From assembly GCA_002418705.1 (NCBI GenBank), contig DIEQ01000095.1, positions 1-5,342 on the forward strand: 5,342 nucleotides of DNA, given 5' to 3'. Source of the DNA: Mageeibacillus sp. UBA5770 (GTDB lineage: Bacteria; Bacillota_A; Clostridia; Saccharofermentanales; Saccharofermentanaceae). The notes under the pieces were generated by a model, which was not told the DNA's origin, did no database searches, and saw only the letters and a list, made by a program, of their open reading frames with translations. Below are positions 1-5,342 of this stretch, piece after piece. Numbering within the stretch: position 1 is the stretch's first letter; each line of letters starts with the position of its first letter. Made by a program: the position numbers and the translations under genes.

Positions 1-803
1 ATATCCAGGCAGGTGCAATTGTCGGTCTGACCTCCATTTTTATAGGTCTGATGTGGAAGGATCTGGGAGTCAACATATGGGTGGCATCATTTCTTTCCCT
101 GCTGGTCGGAGGATTATGCGGCGCTCTGAGCGGTTTCTTTGTTGCATACACTGGTGTTCAGCCAATGGTAATTACGTTAGGCGGTCAGTTTTTGTTCTCC
201 GGGCTGGCCATTGTTCTTACAAAACTTTCAGCAACGGAATCCTATAAAGGAATAAGCGGCTTCCCCCAGTCATTTACGGATTTTTCCAAAGGACACATGG
301 CGGGAATTCCAAATCAGGTCGTGGTCTATGTCGTGCTTATTGTTATGGGTTATTTATTGCTGCACCGCACGAAATATGGAAGAAGTATTTTCCTGTGCGG
401 TGTCAACCGGAACGCTGCTGAGTATTCGGGCCTCAAGACAAGTCTCATTGTTATGAGCACATATATCCTGTCGGGGATCAGTGCTTCAGTTGCAGGTGTG
501 CTTATGACGGGATATCTTGGAACAGCAAAAGCTGACTTTGGTAAAGAACTGACGCTCCCGATTATTACGGCTGTTGTTCTTGGAGGCACTTCGAATAACG
601 GAGGCAAAGGCGGCGTTATTGGGACAGCACTGGCGACAATCGTTGTGGGTACTATGAGATTTGGCCTTTCGATGGCCGGAATGAACACCCAATACCTGGA
701 TATGCCGGTAGGAATCCTTCTCATCGTTGCTGTTGCCGTTCGGACAGTCAGAGAAAACCCCAAGATTTTGCAGTTCATAACAGTAAGAAGGCGTTCGGCC
801 TGA
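1..803 (+). CDS. lsrD: LsrD-like ABC transporter permease (5' partial)
   Basis: Inner-membrane permease of the RbsC/LsrD family, which forms the channel of a sugar or AI-2 importer together with a second permease, an ATPase and a binding protein. The frame is open from base 3 to the stop at 801-803 (266 visible residues) with no stop upstream of the first ATG at 51, so the gene enters from outside the window; full-length LsrD is about 330 residues. Several hydrophobic helices are visible. The GVNRNAAEYSG stretch (visible residues 133-143) matches the cytoplasmic coupling loop of the family, and AVVLGGTSNNGGKGG (190-204) matches its conserved glycine-rich segment. GISGFPQSFTDF resembles GIGGFPMAFTDF of E. 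coli LsrD as I remember it, which favours LsrD over RbsC. The C-terminal tail is basic, as expected inside the cell. The downstream lsrB-like and lsrF-like genes support the assignment; the exact ligand is not proven. Confidence 0.88.
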   Translation, partial: IQAGAIVGLTSIFIGLMWKDLGVNIWVASFLSLLVGGLCGALSGFFVAYTGVQPMVITLGGQFLFSGLAIVLTKLSATESYKGISGFPQSFTDFSKGHMAGIPNQVVVYVVLIVMGYLLLHRTKYGRSIFLCGVNRNAAEYSGLKTSLIVMSTYILSGISASVAGVLMTGYLGTAKADFGKELTLPIITAVVLGGTSNNGGKGGVIGTALATIVVGTMRFGLSMAGMNTQYLDMPVGILLIVAVAVRTVRENPKILQFITVRRRSA

Positions 804-818
804 AAAAATGATTTTATA

Positions 819-837
819 GTGTATTTGCCAGATACAC
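819..837. promoter_or_regulatory. 19-bp near-perfect palindrome after lsrD
   Basis: GTGTATTTGCCAGATACAC reads as a dyad with an odd centre: eight of nine base pairs are perfect and the ninth is T-G. It lies 15 bases after the permease stop. As RNA it would be an 8- to 9-pair stem with a very short loop, but no T-run follows, so it is a poor Rho-independent terminator. As DNA its size fits an operator for a dimeric regulator. A role in transcript processing or stability between the permease and the highly expressed binding protein is also possible. The function is inferred. Confidence 0.45.
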
Positions 838-879
838 GTGAAATATAGGGAAAAAAGTTTCGGTTTAAGTAATCCAAAG

Positions 880-912
880 CAAGGAGGTATCGCATCAAAG
901 GAATTCTGGCAT
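880..912 (+). repeat. Degenerate copy of the lsrB start region
   Basis: CAAGGAGGTATC at 880-891 matches CAGGGAGGTATC at 1006-1017 in 11 of 12 positions, 126 bases apart. The likeness continues weakly: the bases after this copy read, in the matching frame, I-K-G-I-L-A and then a stop, against M-K-R-F-L-A at the true lsrB start, with ATC in place of ATG. Over about 32 aligned bases roughly 24 agree. It has a strong Shine-Dalgarno sequence but no start codon at a useful distance, so it looks like a dead duplicate of the ribosome site and signal-peptide start. Chance similarity of translation-start regions cannot be excluded. The rest of the 804-1019 gap holds no gene I can support. Confidence 0.4.
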
Positions 913-1006
913 AAATGTTTACAGAATCCGTGCGGGCAGCAGACGAAGCTGGACCTGCAAAAAATTCTACACAAGAACATGATGAACAGGGGAATCAAAA
1001 ACAAAC

Positions 1007-1013
1007 AGGGAGG
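1007..1013 (+). promoter_or_regulatory. Ribosome binding site of lsrB
   Basis: AGGGAGG ends six bases before the ATG at 1020. It decides the start: the frame is open from an earlier ATG at 915, but that one has no nearby ribosome site and would place a polar, non-secretory stretch before the signal peptide. Confidence 0.85.
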
Positions 1014-1019
1014 TATCAA

Positions 1020-2141
1020 ATGAAAAGATTTTTAGCATTAGTTATCACCGGAGTTATGCTCGCATCAGCAGTAGGCTGTACTGGTGCGGAACCAACCGCA
1101 ACAACAGCCGCCGGCTCAACAACAGCAGCTGCTGCAGAAACAACAGCTGCAGGCGGAAAAGATGTTACAGTAGTTTTCGTTCCGAAACTTTCAGGCAATG
1201 CATTCTTTGAGGCTGCAAATGTCGGCGCCCAGGAGTATGCGAAGAAAAACGGATTCACTGTTAAATATGACGGTAACCCTGAAGCATCCGTTGCTAATCA
1301 GGTTACAATTATCAATAATGCGATCCAGCAGGGCGCTGATGCAATCTGTATTTCATCCGTAGATGCAACCGGACTTGATGCTGCTTTAAAAGAGGCAATG
1401 AAAGCCGGAGTTAAAGTTGTTACATGGGATTCAGATGTTTCACCTGACGCCCGCTCCGTCATGGTCTCTCAGGGAACACCTGACCAGCTCGGCGAAATGC
1501 TCGTAACCATGGCATCTGATTCTGTAAAGAATCGCGGCAAAGACCCGGCTAAAGACGCCATTAATTATTGCTGGCATTATTCACAGGCAACTGTTGCCGA
1601 CCAGAACTCCTGGCAGGTAGCCGGTGAAGCATACATCAAGGCTAATTATCCTAATTGGGTTAATGTTGCTCCTGATAATTATTACAGCGAGCAGGATGCT
1701 GAAAAAGCCATATCCATCGGTGAATCTATCATCACGGCACATCCTGATATCGACGTTATTATCTGCAATGACTCTACGGCTCTTCCCGGCCAGTGCCAGG
1801 CAGCCCAGAATCTCGGCAAAACAGCAAAAGATATCTCCATTACAGGTTTTGCTCCTCCGAATTCAATGAAAGATTTCCTCAAGGCTGGTATTATCGAGCG
1901 TTGGGGCCTCTGGGACTGTCAGGTTCAGGGTGCATTAGGCTGTTATCTTGCTTACTACCTCGCAGCAGGCAATGAAATTAAAGTCGGCGATAAAATTGAT
2001 GTTCCCGACATTGGTACGGTTGAAGTAATGCCTAACACAATTCTTGACAAAACAGCAAAGGATTCTCCTGATTCCGGTGTTGTACTTCTTCCTGAAAGAA
2101 CAGTATTTACAAAAGACAATGTTGACAATTTCGATTTCTAA
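1020..2141 (+). CDS. lsrB: LsrB-like AI-2/sugar-binding lipoprotein
   Basis: Extracellular solute-binding lipoprotein (373 residues) of the periplasmic-binding-protein type 1 family, which delivers ligand to the permease. Residues 1-19 form a signal peptide (MKRF then hydrophobic) ending in a lipobox with AVGC, so Cys20 is the lipidation site. An Ala/Thr-rich linker (about 21-46) follows. The mature part aligns with E. coli LsrB along its length: VPK (K56), TWDSD (D137), ADQNSW (D194, Q195), GLWD, and the near-identical end VVLLPER (354-360) to NFDF. K56, D137, D194 and Q195 correspond to LsrB K35, D116, D166 and Q167, which contact AI-2. The other two contacts, P220 and A222, are N250 and S252 here. 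Non-canonical LsrB receptors with altered binding sites are known in Clostridia, so AI-2 binding remains plausible, but a different ligand is possible. The gene lies between the permease and an lsrF-like gene, and a strong hairpin follows it. Confidence 0.88.
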   Translation: MKRFLALVITGVMLASAVGCTGAEPTATTAAGSTTAAAAETTAAGGKDVTVVFVPKLSGNAFFEAANVGAQEYAKKNGFTVKYDGNPEASVANQVTIINNAIQQGADAICISSVDATGLDAALKEAMKAGVKVVTWDSDVSPDARSVMVSQGTPDQLGEMLVTMASDSVKNRGKDPAKDAINYCWHYSQATVADQNSWQVAGEAYIKANYPNWVNVAPDNYYSEQDAEKAISIGESIITAHPDIDVIICNDSTALPGQCQAAQNLGKTAKDISITGFAPPNSMKDFLKAGIIERWGLWDCQVQGALGCYLAYYLAAGNEIKVGDKIDVPDIGTVEVMPNTILDKTAKDSPDSGVVLLPERTVFTKDNVDNFDF

Positions 2142-2172
2142 TATTGAATTCTACTTTTGAATGCTGATTTAG

Positions 2173-2207
2173 CCGGAGTATGCAATAAAAACCCGGGCAT
2201 ACTCCGG
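2173..2207 (+). terminator. Strong hairpin after lsrB (partial terminator or stabiliser)
   Basis: CCGGAGTATGC (2173-2183) and GCATACTCCGG (2197-2207) form a perfect 11-bp stem around a 13-base loop, starting 32 bases after the lsrB stop. The following bases (tacagtgtttattgcg) are only mildly T-rich, so full termination is doubtful. A hairpin here would fit partial termination, or protection of the lsrB transcript from 3' decay, giving more binding protein than LsrF. That role is inferred. Confidence 0.6.
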
Positions 2208-2222
2208 TACAGTGTTTATTGC
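2182..2222 (+). repeat. Second inverted repeat, exclusive with the first stem
   Basis: GCAATAAAAAC (2182-2192) can pair with GTGTTTATTGC (2212-2222) at ten of eleven positions. Its left arm lies mostly in the loop of the 2173-2207 hairpin and shares two bases with that stem. The spacing leaves almost no linker for a pseudoknot, so the two structures are best read as alternatives. The first is far more GC-rich and should win unless something blocks it. Confidence 0.45.
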
Positions 2223-2281
2223 GTTTCCGGAACCTGATGTTATTTTTTCAAAACAGTCTGGAAACCTGCTTATGAAAATAT

Positions 2282-2287
2282 GAGGAG
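2282..2287 (+). promoter_or_regulatory. Ribosome binding site of lsrF
   Basis: GAGGAG ends seven bases before the ATG at 2295. An in-frame ATG at 2280 overlaps the edge of this site and has no ribosome site of its own, so 2295 is preferred. The encoded MADIDGLK then resembles the start of E. coli LsrF (MADLDDIK). Confidence 0.8.
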
Positions 2288-2294
2288 TAATAAT

Positions 2295-3179
2295 ATGGCT
2301 GATATAGATGGACTTAAAGTATCAAAGGATTACGCTAATGATGTACCTTTTGCAAATCAGAATGGGTTTTATATTAAAGGAGCCAACAGTCTTGAATGGG
2401 GAATGAAAAAACATCTTTCCAATATTTTTGACCCCATCAGCGGAAACACGGTTATGTTTGCATTTGACCATGGATATTTCATGGGATCTACGGCCGGACT
2501 TGAAAGACTGGATCTATTAATTCCCCAATTGGCCGGCAGTGTGGATTGCCTGATGGCGACCCGCGGCGCTCTGCGCACCTGTGTTCCTCCTGAATACAGG
2601 AATGCAATCGCTCTGCGGACCTCTTCCGGATCTTCGATGCTCAATGAGGATCTGAGCCATGAAATTATCGCTGTCGATATTGAGGATGCGATCCGAATGA
2701 ACGCCGACTGTATGGCAGTGCAGACGTTTATCGGCGCAGACGGCCAGTTGTCCAGCCTTGACAATCTTTCCAAAACTATCAACGCGGGCATGCGTTACAG
2801 CATTCCGACATTAGGTGTTGTAGCTGTTGGTAAGGATATGGAGAGAACAGACCGTTTCTTCAAGCTGGCTACTCGAATTGTTGCTGAAATGGGAGCGAAT
2901 ATTGTAAAAACCTACTATTGCGATAACTTTGAGGATGTTGTGGCTGCATGCCCGGTTCCGATTGTCGTAGCAGGCGGGAAAAAACTGCCGGAAGATGAAG
3001 CTCTGACCTTAGCATACAACGCTATCAGCGGCGGTGCCCGCGGTGTAGACATGGGAAGAAATATTTTCCAGAGCCTGCATCCGGTGGAAATGGCTCAGTC
3101 CATCCGCAAAATCGTACATGAAAAATACACGGATAAAGAAGCTTATGAATATCTGCAGGATTTAATTCATAAGGTATAA
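2295..3179 (+). CDS. lsrF: LsrF-like aldolase/thiolase
   Basis: Cytoplasmic TIM-barrel enzyme (294 residues) of the DhnA/FbaB class I aldolase family, closest to LsrF. LsrF transfers the acetyl group of 3-hydroxy-2,4-pentadione-5-phosphate (processed phospho-AI-2) to CoA, giving acetyl-CoA and DHAP. Visible family marks are AFDHGYF (56-62), ATRGALR (88-94), GVVAVGKDM (174-182), IVKTYY (203-208), VAGGKKLPE (225-233) and GVDMGRNIFQS (250-260). K205 matches the Schiff-base lysine of LsrF (K203 in E. coli); AGGKK and MGRN are likely phosphate-binding loops. Length and both ends agree with E. coli LsrF (291 residues). It lies 153 bases after lsrB, the usual LsrB-LsrF order. No LsrK or LsrG is seen here, so the substrate may be phospho-AI-2 made by enzymes encoded elsewhere, or another ketose phosphate. 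A general class I fructose-bisphosphate aldolase is less likely given the close match and context. Confidence 0.88.
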   Translation: MADIDGLKVSKDYANDVPFANQNGFYIKGANSLEWGMKKHLSNIFDPISGNTVMFAFDHGYFMGSTAGLERLDLLIPQLAGSVDCLMATRGALRTCVPPEYRNAIALRTSSGSSMLNEDLSHEIIAVDIEDAIRMNADCMAVQTFIGADGQLSSLDNLSKTINAGMRYSIPTLGVVAVGKDMERTDRFFKLATRIVAEMGANIVKTYYCDNFEDVVAACPVPIVVAGGKKLPEDEALTLAYNAISGGARGVDMGRNIFQSLHPVEMAQSIRKIVHEKYTDKEAYEYLQDLIHKV

Positions 3180-3239
3180 AATACAGAGTCAATCAAAGAA
3201 ATAATCCACTGATACGGAGCCGGGTAAGCAGCTGTCCTT

Positions 3240-3268
3240 TTCAAAGAACGGTCTCACCCTGATATAAT
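3240..3268 (+). promoter_or_regulatory. Extended -10 promoter for the reductase genes
   Basis: A perfect TATAAT at 3263-3268 is preceded by TG one base upstream (3260-3261), an extended -10. With a 17-base spacer the -35 hexamer is TTCAAA at 3240-3245, matching TTGACA at four of six positions. Transcription would start near 3275. It lies in the 188-base gap between lsrF and the first reductase, pointing to a separate transcription unit for the reductases. Confidence 0.65.
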
Positions 3269-3273
3269 TTGTT

Positions 3274-3320
3274 GCTGCCGGTGCTGCTTAGACAAGGGAG
3301 TATCGGCAGCTTCTATTTTG
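3274..3320 (+). terminator. Hairpin with T-rich tail between lsrF and the reductases
   Basis: GCTGCCGGTGCT (3274-3285) pairs with AGTATCGGCAGC (3299-3310): seven perfect pairs (GCTGCCG with CGGCAGC), then five more that include two G-T wobbles. The loop is 13 bases and TTCTATTTTG follows. The shape suits a Rho-independent terminator for transcripts coming from lsrF. It begins where the 3263 promoter should start, so it would also form the very 5' end of the reductase transcript, as an attenuator or a stabilising cap. Confidence 0.55.
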
Positions 3321-3350
3321 GAATTGAAAAGCACAACAGTATTTTTCAAA

Positions 3351-3358
3351 AAGGAGGA
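3351..3358 (+). promoter_or_regulatory. Ribosome binding site of the first reductase
   Basis: AAGGAGGA ends nine bases before the ATG at 3368. The frame is open further upstream, but the residues before this point (through the hairpin region) do not resemble the family, and MEYAKTAVEG is a typical reductase beginning. Confidence 0.85.
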
Positions 3359-3367
3359 AAGACCCTC

Positions 3368-4199
3368 ATGGAATATGCAAAAACGGCAGTTGAAGGATTA
3401 GAAATTTCAAGAGTCGGGCTTGGTACCTGGGGCATGGGGGGCGGCGATTACTGGGGAGAGGCAGACGTGGGACGGGCGATTAAAACCATACATGCTGCTT
3501 TAGATATGGGAATAAATGTGGTTGATACTGCAGCCGTATACGGCTTCGGACGTTCTGAGGAAATTGTCGGAAAAGGCCTGCGCCAGGCAGGTTACCGCAG
3601 AAAAACTATTTTGGCGACAAAGTGCGGATTAAGCTGGGATGATTACGGAAATGTATATCGGGACAGCCGTCCAGCCGTCATCCGCAGGGAAATAGATGAC
3701 AGCTTGCGGAGACTTCAGACAGATTACATTGATATCTATCAGGTTCACTGGGCAGACAGTAAGGTTCCGTTGGAGCAGACTGCTTCAGTGATGATGGAGT
3801 TGATGAAAGAGGGAAAAATCAGGGCGATCGGGGTCTCGAACATGTCGAATGCACAGATGGATGATTGGAGAAAGACGGCACCTATCCATACACTGCAGCC
3901 CTCCTTCAATATCCTCGAAAATAAGTTGTTCGAAAATCAAATCCCCTATGCACAGGACAACAAAATATGCGGAGCAATTTGGAAAAACGGTATCTCAGCT
4001 AGCTGTGCGTTGGGTTCTTGACCGAGGGGTCACTTGCGCATTGTGGGGTGTTACAAAAGCAGAACATCTTGAGCCGGTTACGGGCGTATTTGGCTGGGAT
4101 CTGACGGAAGAACAGATGGATGAGATGGAGAAAATTGTCGAAAAGCATATTCCGGTTCAGGTGGGGAAAGAATTTCTGGTGCCGCCCTTTAGAGATTAG
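3368..4199 (+). pseudogene. Aldo/keto reductase, internal deletion and frameshift
   Basis: NAD(P)H-dependent aldo/keto reductase, resembling the IolS/YhdN group, broken in the middle. The first frame gives 217 residues ending at 4021. It carries the whole catalytic tetrad, D53, Y58, K85 and H127 (VVDTAAVYG, ATKCG, QVHWAD), and the GVSN segment (155-158). Family likeness stops at about residue 200 (YAQDNKI) and resumes in another frame from base 3963 (KYAEQFGK, QLAVRWVLDRG, TEEQMDEM) to a stop at 4197-4199. Joined, the parts make about 277 residues, whereas relatives have about 310-330. What is missing is the segment of roughly 50 residues with the Y-x-P-L...GLLTGK region, which binds the cofactor. 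The frame change implies a net loss of 3n+2 bases. The junction at 3962-3968 (AAAATAT) suggests deletion at a short A/T repeat. A 217-residue product is unlikely to be active. A sequencing or assembly error is the main alternative. Confidence 0.8.
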
Positions 4200-4205
4200 T
4201 GAAAC

Positions 4206-4211
4206 GGGAGG
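4206..4211 (+). promoter_or_regulatory. Ribosome binding site of the second reductase
   Basis: GGGAGG lies one base before an ATG at 4213 and seven bases before an ATG at 4219. Spacing favours 4219 (MRTMQLGKSK). The site is just after the stop of the broken reductase, so translation may once have been coupled. Confidence 0.75.
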
Positions 4212-4218
4212 AATGAGT

Positions 4219-5139
4219 ATGAGAACGATGCAGCTTGGAAAATCGAAATTACAGGTACCGGTAATTGCAGTCGGATGCTTTCGAATTAATGCATTTACTA
4301 CAGTCCAGGCGGAGACATTTTTCCGGACCGCAATGGAATCCGGTGCAAATTTCTTTGACCATGCGGATGCTTACAGCAATGGGCTGTGCGAGTCGCTTTT
4401 CGCCGAAGCCATTCATATGAACAACACGATCCGGGAGAAGATGATTCTTCAGACAAAGTGCGGTTTGCGGGGCCATGAAGAATATGACTTCTCTAAAGAG
4501 CATATTCTGGAAGCTGTCGATGGCAGTTTAAATCGTCTGAAAACGGAATATTTGGATGTGCTTCTACTGCACCGACCGGATGCCCTTGTTGAGCCGGAGG
4601 AAGTGGCTGAAGCTTTTGATATTTTGCAGCAAAGCGGAAAAGTCAGAAATTTCGGTGTGTCCAATCAGAAACCCATGCAAATTCAGCTTCTTCAGAAATT
4701 TGTAAGGCAGCCTCTAGTGGCAAATCAGCTGCAGCTAAGCATTGCCAGCGCAACCATGATTTCGAACGGCTGCAATGTTAACATGCTTAATGAGTCCGCA
4801 GTTGACCGTGATGGAAGCGTACTGGATTATTGCCGTGTGAATGATATTACAATTCAGGCATGGTCACCGTTTCAGTACGGGTTTATGGAAGGCGTTTTCC
4901 TGGGAAGTGAAAAATATCCTGCGCTGAATGCCGTAATCGATAGGCTTGCAGCTCAATATAAGGTAAATAATTCGACAATTGCGGTGGCTTGGCTGCTCCG
5001 GCATCCGGCTAAAATTCAGGTAGTAACCGGAACAACGAATACGGATAGGTTGCTCGACTGTATCAAGGCTGCTGAGATTACGCTTACACGCAGTGAGTGG
5101 TATGAAATATTCCGTGCTTCCGGGAATCTTCTGCCCTGA
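4219..5139 (+). CDS. YdhF-like aldo/keto reductase
   Basis: Intact cytoplasmic TIM-barrel oxidoreductase (306 residues) of the aldo/keto reductase superfamily, closest to E. coli YdhF; it should reduce a carbonyl using NAD(P)H, substrate unknown. The catalytic tetrad is D47, Y52, K80 and H118 (FFDHADAY, QTKCG, LLLHRPD). Cofactor contacts expected from the family are S148-N149 (FGVSN), Q170, WSP (215-217), and the GTTNTDRL end loop (271-278). The stretch GCNVNMLNESAVDRDG (184-199) is absent from E. coli YdhF as I recall it but is typical of Firmicute relatives. The gene starts 19 bases after the broken reductase, so the two were probably co-transcribed from the promoter near 3263. It may now be the only working reductase of the pair. 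The two are not close duplicates: they belong to different subgroups. The start could also be 4213, adding two residues. Confidence 0.9.
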   Translation: MRTMQLGKSKLQVPVIAVGCFRINAFTTVQAETFFRTAMESGANFFDHADAYSNGLCESLFAEAIHMNNTIREKMILQTKCGLRGHEEYDFSKEHILEAVDGSLNRLKTEYLDVLLLHRPDALVEPEEVAEAFDILQQSGKVRNFGVSNQKPMQIQLLQKFVRQPLVANQLQLSIASATMISNGCNVNMLNESAVDRDGSVLDYCRVNDITIQAWSPFQYGFMEGVFLGSEKYPALNAVIDRLAAQYKVNNSTIAVAWLLRHPAKIQVVTGTTNTDRLLDCIKAAEITLTRSEWYEIFRASGNLLP

Positions 5140-5342
5140 CATGATATAGAGACTCGCAAATTAACCCCGGATTCATTGGATATATGCTGCGGCTTCATAG
5201 GGTTGCAGGAGAGAAAATGAACTTTACTTTTTTATCGGATATTGTATGGCGGCGGGATGATTTATGATTTTGCATCACAAAAATACTATGGATGCAGCCA
5301 CTCGACAGCCGGATAAAAGAAGTTATAGATGCGATTTTACAA
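5140..5342. other. 3' end of window, no gene assigned
   Basis: No clear terminator follows the second reductase. AGGAG at 5207-5211 is well placed before an ATG at 5217, but that frame stops at 5265-5267 after 16 codons (MNFTFLSDIVWRRDDL). The same frame then stays open to the window edge and ends in a coding-like stretch, DSRIKEVIDAILQ. A TGCATC/GATGCA inverted repeat (5271-5276 and 5291-5296) follows the stop. This may be the start of a broken gene, a short leader peptide, or noncoding DNA. I do not recognise a family on either strand. Confidence 0.3.

Noticed and set aside
915..1019. An upstream in-frame ATG that would extend lsrB by 35 residues.
   Set aside because: It would bury the signal peptide and lipobox inside the protein, and the ribosome site at 1007 fits the ATG at 1020.
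350..1019. Long minus-strand open frames opposite the permease end.
   Set aside because: They overlap a clear permease gene, have no family resemblance, and show compositions expected of antisense shadows.
838..1023. A GTG-started frame of 61 codons whose stop overlaps the lsrB ATG.
   Set aside because: It has no ribosome site, starts just after the palindrome, and its residues look like translated Shine-Dalgarno sequence (QGGI twice). The overlap with the lsrB start is probably accidental.
2217..2230. Partial match to a catabolite-response (cre) site on the minus strand, around GGAAACGCAATAA.
   Set aside because: It lacks the leading T and the matching C on the other half, so it is too weak, and it is explained in part by the inverted repeat.
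5265..5300. Selenocysteine recoding at the TGA at 5265.
   Set aside because: The downstream 6-bp hairpin has a 14-base loop without the expected apical G-rich bulge pattern, and no selenoprotein family is recognised.
1..5342. CRISPR array, tRNA, rRNA, insertion sequence or prophage elements.
   Set aside because: No regular repeats, cloverleaf sequence, transposase frame or terminal inverted repeats were seen.

Overview
The window looks like chromosomal DNA of a Firmicute of the class Clostridia, probably a gut-type or anaerobic Lachnospiraceae-like organism. This is an inference from strong AGGAGG-type ribosome sites before every gene, a lipoprotein with an Ala/Thr-rich linker after the lipobox cysteine, moderate G+C by eye, and protein relatives typical of clostridia. 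All recognisable genes are on the + strand.

Region 1 (1-3179) is the 3' part of an autoinducer-2 (Lsr)-type ABC uptake cluster: the end of an LsrD-like permease (partial, to 803), a complete LsrB-like solute-binding lipoprotein (1020-2141) and a complete LsrF-like aldolase/thiolase (2295-3179). The ATPase and first permease would lie upstream. LsrK kinase, LsrG isomerase and LsrR regulator genes are not in the window. By alignment to remembered E. coli LsrB, four of the six known AI-2 contact residues are kept and two are changed (P220 to N, A222 to S), so the protein belongs with, or near, non-canonical LsrB receptors. The true ligand is open: AI-2 or a related sugar.

Region 2 (3180-5139) holds a likely new transcription unit. 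A strong extended -10 promoter (TG-A-TATAAT at 3260-3268) is followed at once by a 12-bp hairpin with a T-rich tail. Two aldo/keto reductase genes come next. The first (3368-4199) is broken: it keeps the catalytic tetrad but has lost about 50 residues including a cofactor-binding segment, and the reading frame shifts at the junction. The second (4219-5139) is an intact YdhF-like reductase.

Region 3 (5140-5342) has no gene I can name. A good ribosome site at 5207-5211 precedes an ATG whose frame stops after 16 codons and then stays open to the window edge.

Together the genes suggest import of AI-2 or a small sugar (LsrD/LsrB), cleavage of its phosphorylated product (LsrF), and redox handling of a carbonyl or sugar by the reductases. 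The link between the reductases and the Lsr part rests only on adjacency. The gaps between genes hold several dyad structures, described individually below.
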